DNA of 64,000 nucleotides, from assembly GCA_016873315.1 (NCBI GenBank), contig VGXL01000003.1, positions 1 through 64,000 on the forward strand, read 5' to 3'. The translations under genes were made by a program, and so were the position numbers. How positions within the stretch are numbered: the first letter of the stretch is position 1; each line of letters begins with the position of its first letter. This DNA comes from Phycisphaerae bacterium (GTDB lineage Bacteria; Planctomycetota; Phycisphaerae; Phycisphaerales; SM1A02). Shown one piece after another: positions 24,897-33,587 of the stretch. Below the pieces are notes generated by a model, which made no database searches, was not told the DNA's origin, and saw only the letters and a list, made by a program, of their open reading frames with translations.

Positions 24897-26020
24897 TCAG
24901 GAACGCACGATGGTCGACGGCTCCCTCGGTTCACGGGCGAGTGCGGTTCCACTTGGGCATGGCTGCATCGTTGCTCATCGCGCTCGCGATGGCCGCGTGC
25001 ACCACAACGCCGCCCTCGTCCGAGGTCACGCCCGGTGCAGTGGGTCCAGAGCCGACCATGCTGGCGCCCATGCCGCAACCGTCGATCGCGGAGTGGGAGT
25101 TCGGCGGCGCAGAGGGCACCCTCGTGCGCCTTCCTGAGCTCTCGATGCACCTGCTCGTGCGCGATCGCCGACTCGCCGAGACCTTGCCGCGCTTCGCTTG
25201 GTACGCGGGGCTGCACTACCGCACGGCGCTCGGTGCGCTTCCGGAACCCCGTCGACCCATCGACACCTACATCTTCGGCAAGCGGACGCAGTGGGAGCGG
25301 TACACGCGCGATGTGCTCGGCGACAGCGCTGAGCTCTACCTGGGTATGGGGCGCGGCGGGTACACGATCGATGGCCGTGCGGTGCTCTACGACATCGGAC
25401 CCGTCGACACACTCTTCATCGTTGCCCACGAAGGCTGGCACCAGTACACGCAGTCGACCTTTCTTGAGCAGCTGCCGCCATGGATGGAAGAGGGCCTAGC
25501 CACATTCATGGAAGGCCATCGCATGCTCAGCGATCGCAACACGATCGAGTTCCTGCCGTGGCGCAACCTCGAGCGCTTCAGTGAGCTCCGCAGCGTCGTG
25601 CGCGAGGGAGGCATGATCTCGCTCGGCCGACTCGTCAGCGGTACGCCGCAGTCCTTTCTGGGCGACGGGCGTGACTCGCTGCTCAGTTACTACGCGCAAG
25701 TCTGGGCGCTCATGCACTTCCTGAACGAGGGCGAGGGCGGGATCTATCGCGCGGCCTTCCGACAGCTCATCGACGATGCCGCGAACGGACGCATGGCCGA
25801 TCGCATGGGGCTTGCGCGGCGGTCTCGGCTCATGCCTGGGCGGCTCGTCCTGAGCCAGTACTTCAAGGTCGACGAGCGCGAGCTCGATCGGCAGTACCAG
25901 GACTTCGTCAAGCTCGTGGTGGCGAGCGGCGCGGGCGATGCCATTTGGCTCGGTGAGAACCCGATCGAGTTCGCCGCGCGCAAGGCGGCTGGAAAGTCCG
26001 CAAGTCCGTCGCCTCGCTGA
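24893..26020 (+). CDS. zincin-like metallopeptidase lipoprotein (DUF1570-like)
   Basis: 375 residues from a GTG that overlaps the valS stop (GTGA). A lipoprotein signal peptide ends at C36 (ALAMAAC). The mature domain has H179-E-G-W-H183, the HExxH zinc site, followed by PPWMEEGLATFMEG, which supplies the third ligand as in gluzincins (E199/E200). This pattern resembles DUF1570/peptidase-MA proteins common in Planctomycetota. The substrate is unknown. Starting at the internal ATG (residue 23) would give a shorter, more usual signal peptide. Confidence 0.82.
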   Translation: MIRNARWSTAPSVHGRVRFHLGMAASLLIALAMAACTTTPPSSEVTPGAVGPEPTMLAPMPQPSIAEWEFGGAEGTLVRLPELSMHLLVRDRRLAETLPRFAWYAGLHYRTALGALPEPRRPIDTYIFGKRTQWERYTRDVLGDSAELYLGMGRGGYTIDGRAVLYDIGPVDTLFIVAHEGWHQYTQSTFLEQLPPWMEEGLATFMEGHRMLSDRNTIEFLPWRNLERFSELRSVVREGGMISLGRLVSGTPQSFLGDGRDSLLSYYAQVWALMHFLNEGEGGIYRAAFRQLIDDAANGRMADRMGLARRSRLMPGRLVLSQYFKVDERELDRQYQDFVKLVVASGAGDAIWLGENPIEFAARKAAGKSASPSPR

Positions 26021-26030
26021 CGGGCGCGAT

Positions 26031-26828
26031 TCAACCGTCTGTCGCAAGACCGAAGGTCCGCGACCAAAAGTCCGTCCCCGCATCCTTCGCGAGCCCACCC
26101 ATGCGTCCGAACCCCGAGTGTTCGAAGGGTGCGCCAGTCGACTCAAACGCCAGCATGTTGATGAGTTCCGGGTGTGCCGCGCGTGCGCGCAAGGCATCGA
26201 GAAACCGACGCTGACTGCCGATCGGGACCCACTGGTCCAGTTCCGAGTGGATCGCCAGAACAGGGATCTCGCGCCACGCCGACAGATGATCGATGGGACT
26301 CAGCGCGCGCACCAGATCACTGGGCCAATCCGCACCTGCCACACCGTCGCTCCAGTCCCCGGTCGTGCTCTCGAACAGGGCGCCCATGAACGCATGAGTC
26401 CTGCAGAGCCGGAGCATCGACACCATGCCGCCAGCGCTCATGCCGCCCAGCCCGACGCGGTCCGGATCGAATCCGTCCAGCCGTCGAACGCTTCCGACGA
26501 TCGCATCGATTTCACGCTCGGCGTGACGCACCACCTCGAGCACGCGGCGTGGTTCCTGCAGTGGGGGATCGAGCCGCTCACCATGTCCGGGCAGATCGAT
26601 CGCCACGCACGCCATGCCCCCTCGCAGCCACCGAAGGTAGCGACCTGAATCGAGTTCCTTGTTGGCCGCACGGCCGTGGTACCAGAGCACCCACGGCACA
26701 CTCCGCAGCGTCGTCGCGGAGTCGTCGCCGTGATCGGGGTGCATCACGACCGCTGGCGCCCCAGCCAAGGTCATCCATCGTGCGTGCCGTCGCAGGCTGA
26801 AGGGAAAGCTGCCTCCGAGATCGACCAT
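26031..26828 (-). CDS. alpha/beta-hydrolase
   Basis: 265 residues with the alpha/beta-hydrolase order: oxyanion region VLWYHGRAANKE, nucleophile elbow GMSAGG, acid in IHSELDQWVP and His in FEHSGFG near the C-terminus. It lacks a signal peptide. Similar proteins are dienelactone-hydrolase- or prolyl-oligopeptidase-like esterases; the substrate is not deducible. The ATG at 26828 shares one base with the rsmD stop (TGATG), so the pair is coupled. It converges with the peptidase gene with only 10 nt between stops and no terminator. Confidence 0.85.
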   Translation of the reverse strand: MVDLGGSFPFSLRRHARWMTLAGAPAVVMHPDHGDDSATTLRSVPWVLWYHGRAANKELDSGRYLRWLRGGMACVAIDLPGHGERLDPPLQEPRRVLEVVRHAEREIDAIVGSVRRLDGFDPDRVGLGGMSAGGMVSMLRLCRTHAFMGALFESTTGDWSDGVAGADWPSDLVRALSPIDHLSAWREIPVLAIHSELDQWVPIGSQRRFLDALRARAAHPELINMLAFESTGAPFEHSGFGRMGGLAKDAGTDFWSRTFGLATDG

Positions 26829-27412
26829 CAGCCGTTGGCCTGAGGGGCGAAGAGCATGACCCACTGCTCGCTGCCGTAGTGGTGCACCTCGGGTCCGGCG
26901 AGGCCGGGGATCGCCCACTCGGTCTCGACGGGTCGGTCCGGCGAACGCACCACGATGAAGGACTTGGGCTTCATCACGGGAACGCATGCTGCGAGCTGCG
27001 CCTTCACCCTGGCGAGCCCGAGTGGTTCGCGCATCATCGTGAACGGGGGATCCATGAAGACGATGTCGACCGGTGCAGGCGCGCTGGCGATCGCGACCGG
27101 CCCAAGGGCATCCGCCATCACTGGAATTGCACGGCTTCCGCAGCCCAGCGCGTGCACATTGCCCTGAAGAAGCTGCACGACATGGCGGTCGCGCTCGACC
27201 AACACCACGCGCGCCGCGCCGCGGCTGACGGCCTCCAGCCCCATCGTGCCCACGCCGGCGAAGAGGTCCAGGACATGCGCGTCCTCGAACCAGCCGCGGA
27301 GCAGGTTGAAGATCGCTTCCTTGGTGCGAGCACCCATCGGGCGCGTCTGGTCCTTGCCGTGGGGCGTGGCGAGCACTCGGCTCCGGTACTCACCACCAAT
27401 GATGCGCAGCAT
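26828..27412 (-). CDS. rsmD: 16S rRNA (guanine-N2)-methyltransferase RsmD
   Basis: A 194-residue SAM-dependent methyltransferase that modifies G966 of 16S rRNA during 30S assembly. It starts MLRIIGGEYRSRVLATP and has RPMGARTKEAIFNLL, SAM-binding DLFAGVGTMGLEAVSRGA (49-66) and catalytic D121-P-P-F124. TATCCT at 27419-27424 ends 6 nt before the ATG without a Shine-Dalgarno, consistent with a leaderless start. The hydrolase gene is coupled downstream. Confidence 0.94.
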   Translation of the reverse strand: MLRIIGGEYRSRVLATPHGKDQTRPMGARTKEAIFNLLRGWFEDAHVLDLFAGVGTMGLEAVSRGAARVVLVERDRHVVQLLQGNVHALGCGSRAIPVMADALGPVAIASAPAPVDIVFMDPPFTMMREPLGLARVKAQLAACVPVMKPKSFIVVRSPDRPVETEWAIPGLAGPEVHHYGSEQWVMLFAPQANG

Positions 27413-27451
27413 GCAGCGAGGATAGCCGGGCCCGCGGATAGCATCGTGCGC

Positions 27452-28618
27452 ATGATGATCAGCATCGTTCCTGCCGTGCTCTCGATCATGGTCATGATGC
27501 CGCAGGAAGCCGCGCCCAAGGCGCCGGTCGATGGACCGAAGGACTTTGCACCGATCATCACGACCGCCGTCGAGAGGCTCGTCGCGATGCAGGAAGATCC
27601 GGGCCAGTGGCCGTACGAAGGTGTCTATCGCGTCGGTGGGAAGATCCCTGTCGGCTACCGCATTGGCGGAACGGGCATTTGCGGTGAAGCGCTCCTGCGC
27701 GCTCCGGGCTATGCGAGCGATCCCGCGCGTGTGGCCGCGATCGGCAAGGCACTCACCTTCGTGTGCGATGGGATCAAGGAACCGTTGATGAGCCCCGACG
27801 ACTACGACGGCGGCTACGACGTGCGCGGGTGGGGCATGTGCTATGGCGCGCGCTTCCTGCTTGCGGCGCAGCGTGCTGACGCCATTCCCGAGCCGATGAA
27901 GGATCGGGCGAAGGCAGCAACGGAGTGGTATCTCGCGGCACTCGCCAAACTCGAGATCCCTCAGGTGGGTGGTTGGACCTACTCACGACAACCCGGGCGG
28001 GAGACGCCCTGTCCGGCCAGTCCATTCATGACGGCACCGTGCCTTGAGACGCTCTTTGCCGCCAAGGCGCAGGGATTCGCCGTTGATCCAGCGATGATCG
28101 AACGAGCCCTGAAAGCGCTCGCTGGAACCAGAGCGGACCAGAGCGGATTTGTGGACTACGCCGGCGGAAAGGGCGTCAAGGACAAGGCGGATCAGATCCC
28201 CGGTGCGGTCGGCCGCATGTGCGCCGTCGAAGTGGCGATGACACTCGCGGGCCGAGGCTCGCCCGAAGGACTCGAACGGGCGATCGAGGCATTCTGTGCG
28301 CACTGGGACGCCCTTGAAGTCAGGCGAGCCAAGAACGGCACGCATCTGGCGCCGTACGGCGTGGCGCCGTACTACTTCTGCTACGCCCACTACTACGCGG
28401 CGCAGGCGATCGCCTTGCTGCCCGAGGATCGACGCTCCAAGCACTGGACCGCCTACAACGAGCTGCTCTTTCGAACTCGTTCACCCGAAGGCACCTGGAA
28501 CGACAGGGTCTTCCCGCGCAGCGCCAACTACGGCACGGCCATGAGCATGATGACGCTGCTCATGCAGCAGCCGGGCGCGGTTGATCCGGCTCGCTGGCAA
28601 CCGGTGGGTTCTGAGTGA
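27452..28618 (+). CDS. exported alpha/alpha-toroid protein (prenyltransferase/squalene-cyclase-like fold)
   Basis: 388 residues with a short hydrophobic N-terminus (ISIVPAVLSIMVM), probably a signal peptide. Repeats such as GQWPYEG, GGWTYSRQPGRETPCPAS and GTWNDRVFPRSANYGTAMSM have the G-x-W/Y pattern of terpene-cyclase-type toroid proteins widespread in Planctomycetota. No DXDD cyclase motif is visible, so it is unlikely to be a real cyclase. TAGCAT at 27439-27444 ends 7 nt before the ATG. Its stop overlaps the speA ATG (TGATG), so speA may be co-translated. Confidence 0.75.
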   Translation: MMISIVPAVLSIMVMMPQEAAPKAPVDGPKDFAPIITTAVERLVAMQEDPGQWPYEGVYRVGGKIPVGYRIGGTGICGEALLRAPGYASDPARVAAIGKALTFVCDGIKEPLMSPDDYDGGYDVRGWGMCYGARFLLAAQRADAIPEPMKDRAKAATEWYLAALAKLEIPQVGGWTYSRQPGRETPCPASPFMTAPCLETLFAAKAQGFAVDPAMIERALKALAGTRADQSGFVDYAGGKGVKDKADQIPGAVGRMCAVEVAMTLAGRGSPEGLERAIEAFCAHWDALEVRRAKNGTHLAPYGVAPYYFCYAHYYAAQAIALLPEDRRSKHWTAYNELLFRTRSPEGTWNDRVFPRSANYGTAMSMMTLLMQQPGAVDPARWQPVGSE

Positions 28619-30747
28619 TGGATCCGCGTGCGGACCAATCCCCGGGCAAACCTCTTGGAGGAACCGCGATTGGGGATACACTTCGCGATTCCCCAACGCC
28701 ACCCGGCGCTGGTCCGCACTCCGACACCAACTCGATGACACAGATCCAGCCCGACCGCGCGTCGAACCAGCCCTCCTCGCGTCCTTCCCGCACCGGACTT
28801 TCTCCGGGCTGGACCATCGAAGACAGTGCCGACACCTACCAGATCAGGCTCTGGGGCAAGGGCTTCTTCGACATCAATCCATCTGGCAATGTGGTCGTCC
28901 GCCCCAGCCGGACGCCCGGCGCTGAGATCGATCTCCTAGATGTCGTGCAGGGCATGCGCGAGCGTGGTCTGAAGACGCCCGTGCTCATCCACTTCAGCGA
29001 CTTGCTGGAACGCCGCCTGCGCGATCTGCGCGAAGCGTTCGACGCCTCGATCGCCGAGAACGGATTCAAGGGTCACTACTGCGGCGTCTACCCCGTCAAG
29101 GTCAATCAGCAGCGCCGCGTGGTCGAAGAGGTTCGAAAGTACGGCGTGCCGCTCGGATTTGGCCTTGAGGTCGGCAGCAAGCCGGAACTGATCGCGGTCA
29201 TGGGCATGACCGCAGATAGCCCCGAGCGACTCATCATCTGCAATGGCTTCAAGGAAGACCGCTACATCGAGTTCGTCACGCTCGCGGCGAAGCTCGGCCG
29301 CAACATCATTCCGGTCATCGAGAACCTGACCGAACTGCACCTGATCGTCTCGCACGCGCAGCGTTTGGGTGTTCGCCCCAAGATCGGCGTGCGCGTGAAT
29401 CTGAGCACGCCGGGCGCTGGCCGTTGGCGTCACTCGAGCGGGGCAAAGGCCAAGTTCGGCCTCTCGCTCACCGAAGTGCTTGAAGTCTTCGAGTTCCTCA
29501 AGGCGCGCGACATGCAGGATTGCCTGCAACTCCTGCACTGCCACATGGGCAGCCAGATCCACGACATCCGCCAGGTGACTTCGGGCGTCAACGAGCTGGC
29601 GCGCATCTACGCGCAGCTGGTGCGCATGGGCGCTGGCATGAAGTACCTGGATGTCGGCGGTGGTCTGGGCATCGACTACGACGGCAGCCAGACCAGCTTC
29701 GAGTTTTCGATGAACTACACGCTGGCCGAGTACGCGAGCACGGTCGTCTACAAGATCATGTCGGTCTGCGACGAAGAAGAGGTGCCGCATCCGACGATCG
29801 TCACCGAGTCCGGTCGCGCGATGGTGGCCCAGCAATCGGTCCTGGTCTTTGATGCGCTCGGTGCCAACCGACCTGACCGCGTCACCGCACCCGCCACCTT
29901 GCCTGTCCCAGCCGCTGGCGAAGAGCTGCCGCGCCCAATCATCGAACTGTGGGAGACCTACAAGTCGGTGAGCGAACGGCGCCTGGTCGAGCAGTATCAC
30001 GATGCGCTCGAGGCCCGCGACGAGGGGATCCGTCTCTTCAGCGTCGGTCATCTGAACCTTGAGCACCGCGCCATGCTCGACCGGCTCTTCTGGGCGACCT
30101 GCGCCAAGATCCGCGACCGTGTCCGCGAGATGGACACCGACGATGTCCCCGAGGAACTCGACGACATCGAAGGGGACATGTCGGACATCTACTTCTGCAA
30201 CCTCTCGATCTTCCAGAGCCTTCCCGACATCTGGGCGATCAAGCAACTCTTCCCGATCATGCCGATCCATCGGCTCGGCGAGAAGCCAAACCGCAAGGCC
30301 ACGCTCGCGGACATCACCTGCGACTCGGATGGCAAGATCGATCGCTTCTGCGACGACCACGATGTCAAGAAGTGGGTCGAATTGCACGATTTCCAGGACG
30401 GCCAGGACTACTTCATCGGCGTCTTCCTGTGCGGCGCGTACCAAGAGACCTTGGGCGACTTGCACAACCTCTTCGGTGACACGCATGTCGCGCATGTTCG
30501 TCTGGATGACGACGGCGATTGGTGGATCGACGAAGTCGTGCACGGCGACACCGTGCGCGAAGTGCTGAGCTATGTGCAGTACGACGTGAACGACCTGAGC
30601 GCGGCGATCCGCCGCGAGTGCGAAATCGCCGTGCGTGACAAGCGCATGAGCGCCGCCGAGAGCCAGTCGTACATCCGCGCCTATGAGGCCGGCCTGTCGG
30701 GGTACACCTACCTGGAGACTGGCGAGAATCCGGTCTTCAATCACTGA
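28618..30747 (+). CDS. speA: biosynthetic arginine decarboxylase
   Basis: 709 residues of the fold-III PLP decarboxylase family, converting arginine to agmatine for polyamine synthesis. Lys161 in YPVKVNQ binds PLP; HCHMGSQ, DVGGGLGIDYDGS and the C-terminal CGAYQETLGDLHNLFGD (Cys at the active site) are classic SpeA features. The ATG at 28618 overlaps the upstream stop by one base. Homology begins only near residue 65 (WTIEDSADTYQIR), and ATG 28735 (residue 40) is a possible alternative giving about 670 residues. A strong hairpin follows the gene. Confidence 0.95.
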   Translation: MDPRADQSPGKPLGGTAIGDTLRDSPTPPGAGPHSDTNSMTQIQPDRASNQPSSRPSRTGLSPGWTIEDSADTYQIRLWGKGFFDINPSGNVVVRPSRTPGAEIDLLDVVQGMRERGLKTPVLIHFSDLLERRLRDLREAFDASIAENGFKGHYCGVYPVKVNQQRRVVEEVRKYGVPLGFGLEVGSKPELIAVMGMTADSPERLIICNGFKEDRYIEFVTLAAKLGRNIIPVIENLTELHLIVSHAQRLGVRPKIGVRVNLSTPGAGRWRHSSGAKAKFGLSLTEVLEVFEFLKARDMQDCLQLLHCHMGSQIHDIRQVTSGVNELARIYAQLVRMGAGMKYLDVGGGLGIDYDGSQTSFEFSMNYTLAEYASTVVYKIMSVCDEEEVPHPTIVTESGRAMVAQQSVLVFDALGANRPDRVTAPATLPVPAAGEELPRPIIELWETYKSVSERRLVEQYHDALEARDEGIRLFSVGHLNLEHRAMLDRLFWATCAKIRDRVREMDTDDVPEELDDIEGDMSDIYFCNLSIFQSLPDIWAIKQLFPIMPIHRLGEKPNRKATLADITCDSDGKIDRFCDDHDVKKWVELHDFQDGQDYFIGVFLCGAYQETLGDLHNLFGDTHVAHVRLDDDGDWWIDEVVHGDTVREVLSYVQYDVNDLSAAIRRECEIAVRDKRMSAAESQSYIRAYEAGLSGYTYLETGENPVFNH
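28670..28696. other. 7-bp inverted repeat in the speA N-terminal extension
   Basis: TTGGGGA (28670-28676) and TCCCCAA (28690-28696) form a perfect palindrome with a 13-nt centre. It lies between the two possible speA starts, 38 nt before ATG 28735. It could be an operator or an mRNA hairpin. Confidence 0.35.
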
Positions 30748-30752
30748 ATAAG

Positions 30753-30800
30753 TCGGGACGCTCGGCGACTGAAGCGGTGCTTCAATCGCCTCCGTCCCGA
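30753..30800. terminator. bidirectional hairpin between speA and the PEP-CTERM gene
   Basis: Three nested stems: TCGGGACG/CGTCCCGA (30753-30760 with 30793-30800), GGCGA/TCGCC (30764-30768 with 30786-30790) and GAAGC/GCTTC around a GGT loop (30771-30783). It lies between convergent genes, 5 nt after the speA stop. There is no U run, as is common in GC-rich genomes. Confidence 0.7.
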
Positions 30801-30814
30801 GCGTGGGATGTCGC

Positions 30815-31417
30815 TCAGCGGCGGCGGCGTGCGGTGGCGCCCAGTCCCGCGAAGCCGAAGAGCGCGATGGCGCCTGGAGCGGGCACCACCGTGAAGTACA
30901 GGTTGTCGACCGTGGGGTAGACCGATCCAGCGCCCGTGCCCGTCGCTTGGATCGTGAGCGTCGAGATCGCGGCACCGGTCGAGTAGAAGCCGACGAAATC
31001 CATGGCGGTCGTCGCGTAGTTCAGATACGACGTGCCATCGGCAAGGGTGACCTGAATGACACACGGCACGACGTTGAAGCTGAAGTCCGTGCCGAAGATG
31101 TTGCCGCCAACGCCCTTCACGCCCGGGCTGAAGGTGAAGGTGAGTGGTTCTGCTTCGTTCGTACTGAAGAGTCCGTCCTGCGCGTAGATGCCGTGGACAG
31201 CCGAGCCAGTCCAGGCAATGCCACTGATGGAACCGCTGTAGGTGTTGGCGTAGCCGTCAGGCACCTGGTTGAACGTTTCGGTCGCAACTTGCCAACCGTT
31301 GCCGGTGACGAATTGGGTCCAGAGCGCTTGGTTGCCGATCGTGATGAAGGCGGCCTGCGCCGTCGTTGCGATGGAGGCGCACAGCATGGCGCCAAGGGCC
31401 GTTGAAATGGGGGACAT
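30815..31417 (-). CDS. exported PEP-CTERM-type protein
   Basis: 200 residues. A signal peptide (about 1-22, SPISTALGAMLCASIATTAQA) and a beta-rich mature part (AFITIGNQALWTQFV...) lead to a C-terminal sorting signal: VPAPGAIALFGFAGLGATARRRR-type, that is, a VPAPG motif, a hydrophobic helix and an Arg cluster. By family knowledge such proteins are processed by an exosortase/EpsH system and become surface or matrix proteins. No exosortase gene is in the window. The role of the mature domain is unknown. Confidence 0.85.
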   Translation of the reverse strand: MSPISTALGAMLCASIATTAQAAFITIGNQALWTQFVTGNGWQVATETFNQVPDGYANTYSGSISGIAWTGSAVHGIYAQDGLFSTNEAEPLTFTFSPGVKGVGGNIFGTDFSFNVVPCVIQVTLADGTSYLNYATTAMDFVGFYSTGAAISTLTIQATGTGAGSVYPTVDNLYFTVVPAPGAIALFGFAGLGATARRRR

Positions 31418-31564
31418 CGCGGACTCCGAGGGAACGGGAAGGGATCACCGGGCACGAACAACCCGCCAGCGGACAAACCCTGGTCCGCCCCTCGTTGCGG
31501 CGAGCAGTCGCCGCGTGTCCCAAATCCATTCACCCCGGGCGTCGAGACGCCGTTCGCGGAGACT

Positions 31565-31593
31565 AGTATGGCGATTCCGGCTTGCCAGTTCAA
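31565..31593 (-). promoter_or_regulatory. candidate promoter of the PEP-CTERM gene
   Basis: On the minus strand TTGAAC (31593-31588) and CATACT (31570-31565) are spaced by 17 bp, each matching consensus at 4 of 6 positions. The leader would be about 140 nt, long for this window, where most first genes appear leaderless. Confidence 0.4.
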
Positions 31594-31600
31594 GTTGGCG

Positions 31601-31642
31601 AATTCTGGAAACTTTCCGCCCAATTCTGGAAACTTTCCGCCC
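31601..31642. repeat. 21-bp direct repeat, two copies plus a partial third
   Basis: AATTCTGGAAACTTTCCGCC followed by C occurs at 31601-31621 and 31622-31642, then AATCTG begins a third. Each unit contains the near-palindrome GGAAACTTTCC. It lies just upstream of the PEP-CTERM promoter and could be a pair of regulator binding sites. Confidence 0.9.
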
Positions 31643-31726
31643 AATCTGAAGAGCTGACAGATTTCGCTTCCAGTCCAAACAAGGCGCGTTTTTGGGCCGA
31701 ATTGGCGCCTTGGCCCCGCGAAACCG

Positions 31727-32725
31727 CTATTCGCTGATCACGCGAAGCGCGATCAGGTCCTGCACATCGACGAGCCCGGCAGGGCGCCCATGGGCATCGA
31801 CGACGGGGATTTCGTCGATCCGACGCTCGCGGACCAGCCGCACGGCATCGCGGACCAAGGAGTCGAGCGGAAGCGAGCGAGGATTCTTCGTCATCACGGA
31901 GCCGATGGGAAGCGCGAGCGTGGCCGCTCCGCGTTCATGCAGCAAGCGTCGAAGGTCCCCATCGGTGAAGATTCCTGCCAAACCGCCCGTGCCGTCCACG
32001 ACGAGCATGGCGCCGGCCCGGCGACCACTGGTGCACTGCGCGAGCGACGCACCAACCGTGGTTGACTCGTCAACGCAGAGCAGGTTCTCGCCGACCTTGA
32101 ATCGAAGGACCTCCGCGACGGGTCGCAGTCCGGCACCGAGCATGCCGCCGGGGTGATGCTTGTGGAAGTCGTCCGCCGTGAAGTTGCGGCGACGCGCCAA
32201 CGCTAGCGCAAGCGCGTCGCCCACGGCCAGCATGGCGGTCGTGCTCGCCGTCGGCGCCAGATCGTGCGGACACGCCTCGGCAAGATCGCCCAACTCGATG
32301 TGCGCGTCGCAGGTCCGACCAAGACTGCTGTCGTCGGACTTGGAGATGCCCACCAGCCGGATGCCGTCGGCCTTCAGAATGAGCGCCAGATCGACCACCT
32401 CCGCGGTCTCGCCGCTGAAGGAGAGCAGCATGACGACATCGCCGGGTCGGATCCGGCCCAGATCGCCGTGGACCGCTTCGGAGGGATGCACGACATGCGA
32501 GGGCTGACCCAGGCTGCTCAGCGTGGCCGCGATCTTGGCGCCAATCAGGCCGCTCTTGCCCATGCCGCTGACGACGACATGTCCGCGGCAGGCTTCCAAC
32601 AGATCGAGTGCCGCGCTCCAACTCGAACGCTCGTTGCCGAGCGCGGCCCGTCGCAGCGATTCAATCGCCTGAATCTCGGCGGCAAGGGCGCTGGCAATGA
32701 AATCCGCTTCGTCCATCCCTGGCAT
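31727..32725 (-). CDS. kdsD: arabinose-5-phosphate isomerase (KdsD/KpsF)
   Basis: 332 residues: an SIS domain (about 30-190) followed by two CBS domains (about 210-332). GMGKSGLIG (54-62), LSFSGETAEV and HPSEAVHGDLG are the sugar-phosphate site motifs of KdsD/KpsF. The enzyme makes arabinose 5-phosphate, precursor of Kdo, and so feeds the same pathway as kdsC at 4875. The ATG at 32725 is chosen because TACCCT (32733-32738) ends 7 nt upstream; an earlier ATG at 32785 would overlap the divergent scpA start. Confidence 0.93.
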   Translation of the reverse strand: MPGMDEADFIASALAAEIQAIESLRRAALGNERSSWSAALDLLEACRGHVVVSGMGKSGLIGAKIAATLSSLGQPSHVVHPSEAVHGDLGRIRPGDVVMLLSFSGETAEVVDLALILKADGIRLVGISKSDDSSLGRTCDAHIELGDLAEACPHDLAPTASTTAMLAVGDALALALARRRNFTADDFHKHHPGGMLGAGLRPVAEVLRFKVGENLLCVDESTTVGASLAQCTSGRRAGAMLVVDGTGGLAGIFTDGDLRRLLHERGAATLALPIGSVMTKNPRSLPLDSLVRDAVRLVRERRIDEIPVVDAHGRPAGLVDVQDLIALRVISE

Positions 32726-32783
32726 GTACGGCAGGGTACCTCGCGCCTTCGTGGGCGGGTGTTCCTGCGCTACCCTTGCGGCC

Positions 32784-33587
32784 ATGCCTCTTCAGGACGA
32801 TTACGAGGTCCGGCTGGACGCCTTCCAAGGTCCCATGGACCTGTTGCTCTACCTGATCCGTCGCGCTGAAGTCGACATCAACGACATCCCAGTGGCGCAG
32901 ATCGCCAACCAGTACTTCGCGTTCCTCCGTCAACTCAGTCAGGTTGACATCGACCTCGCCGGCGAGTTCCTAGTGATGGCCGCGACGCTCGTGGAAATCA
33001 AGAGCCGCACGCTGGCCCCGCGCGAGACCACGGACGGCGAGGATGCCGCCGCCGAGGGGCTCGATCCGACGGATCCGCGCTTTGAACTCGTTCAACAGCT
33101 CGTGGCGTACCAGCGGTTTCGCACGGCGGCTGACACGCTCGACCGACTGCGTCGCGACTTTGCCAAGCGGCATGCGATCGGCGGCTTGGGCGCGGGCGCG
33201 CAGGCGCTCGGGGATGACGACGCGATCGAACTCGAGGATGCCCACATTCTTGATCTCTTCGGAGCGTTCGAGCGCATCATGCAGTCGGTCGATCTGTCGC
33301 GCCTAGGTGATCACAAGGTCGAGTACGACGACACGCCGATCGGTCTGCATCAGGACGACATCGTGGATCGACTGGAGCGTTCGGGCACGCGATCGTTGAC
33401 GCTGCAGGACATCTTCCGCGGCCGCTCGCGCGGCGAGGCGATCGGTCTCTTTCTGGCGCTGCTCGAACTGGCGCGCAACCAGCGCGTGAGCGTGAAGCAG
33501 GAACGCGCAGACGACGAGATCGAGATCGAACTGGTCGCCGCTCAGGCCCAGACTGCGGCGGTCCCTGTCGCATCGACGCAGGGATAA
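32784..33587 (+). CDS. scpA: segregation and condensation protein A (kleisin)
   Basis: A 267-residue ScpA. The N-terminus YEVRLDAFQGPMDLLLYLIRRAEVDINDIPVAQIANQY is family-defining and contacts the Smc neck, and a C-terminal winged helix (about 195-250) would bind the Smc head. It works with Smc and ScpB in chromosome segregation; neither partner gene is adjacent. TACCCT (32771-32776) ends 7 nt before the ATG and there is no Shine-Dalgarno. It is divergent from kdsD, with both -10-like boxes inside 58 bp, and convergent with dacB across 137 bp of apparently empty DNA. Confidence 0.94.
   Translation: MPLQDDYEVRLDAFQGPMDLLLYLIRRAEVDINDIPVAQIANQYFAFLRQLSQVDIDLAGEFLVMAATLVEIKSRTLAPRETTDGEDAAAEGLDPTDPRFELVQQLVAYQRFRTAADTLDRLRRDFAKRHAIGGLGAGAQALGDDDAIELEDAHILDLFGAFERIMQSVDLSRLGDHKVEYDDTPIGLHQDDIVDRLERSGTRSLTLQDIFRGRSRGEAIGLFLALLELARNQRVSVKQERADDEIEIELVAAQAQTAAVPVASTQG

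Larger units (their letters stand above)
31418..31726. other. 309-bp intergenic region between the kdsD and PEP-CTERM genes
   Basis: The region contains a candidate promoter for the PEP-CTERM gene (31565-31593), a 21-bp direct repeat (31601-31642) and an A/T-richer stretch near 31660-31690. Minus-strand open frames of 77-175 codons cross it but have no motifs and depend on the tandem repeat, so I call no gene here. Confidence 0.6.

Noticed and set aside
28936-30975. 679-codon minus frame across speA
   Set aside because: Antisense to a complete arginine decarboxylase; no domain and an atypical composition.
30741-31064. Minus frame of 107 codons overlapping the PEP-CTERM end
   Set aside because: It is in a different phase from a protein with signal peptide and sorting signal, and crosses the terminator hairpin.
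31445-31678. 77-codon minus frame in the intergenic region
   Set aside because: It contains the 21-bp direct repeat translated as a repeated peptide, and has no start signal or homology.
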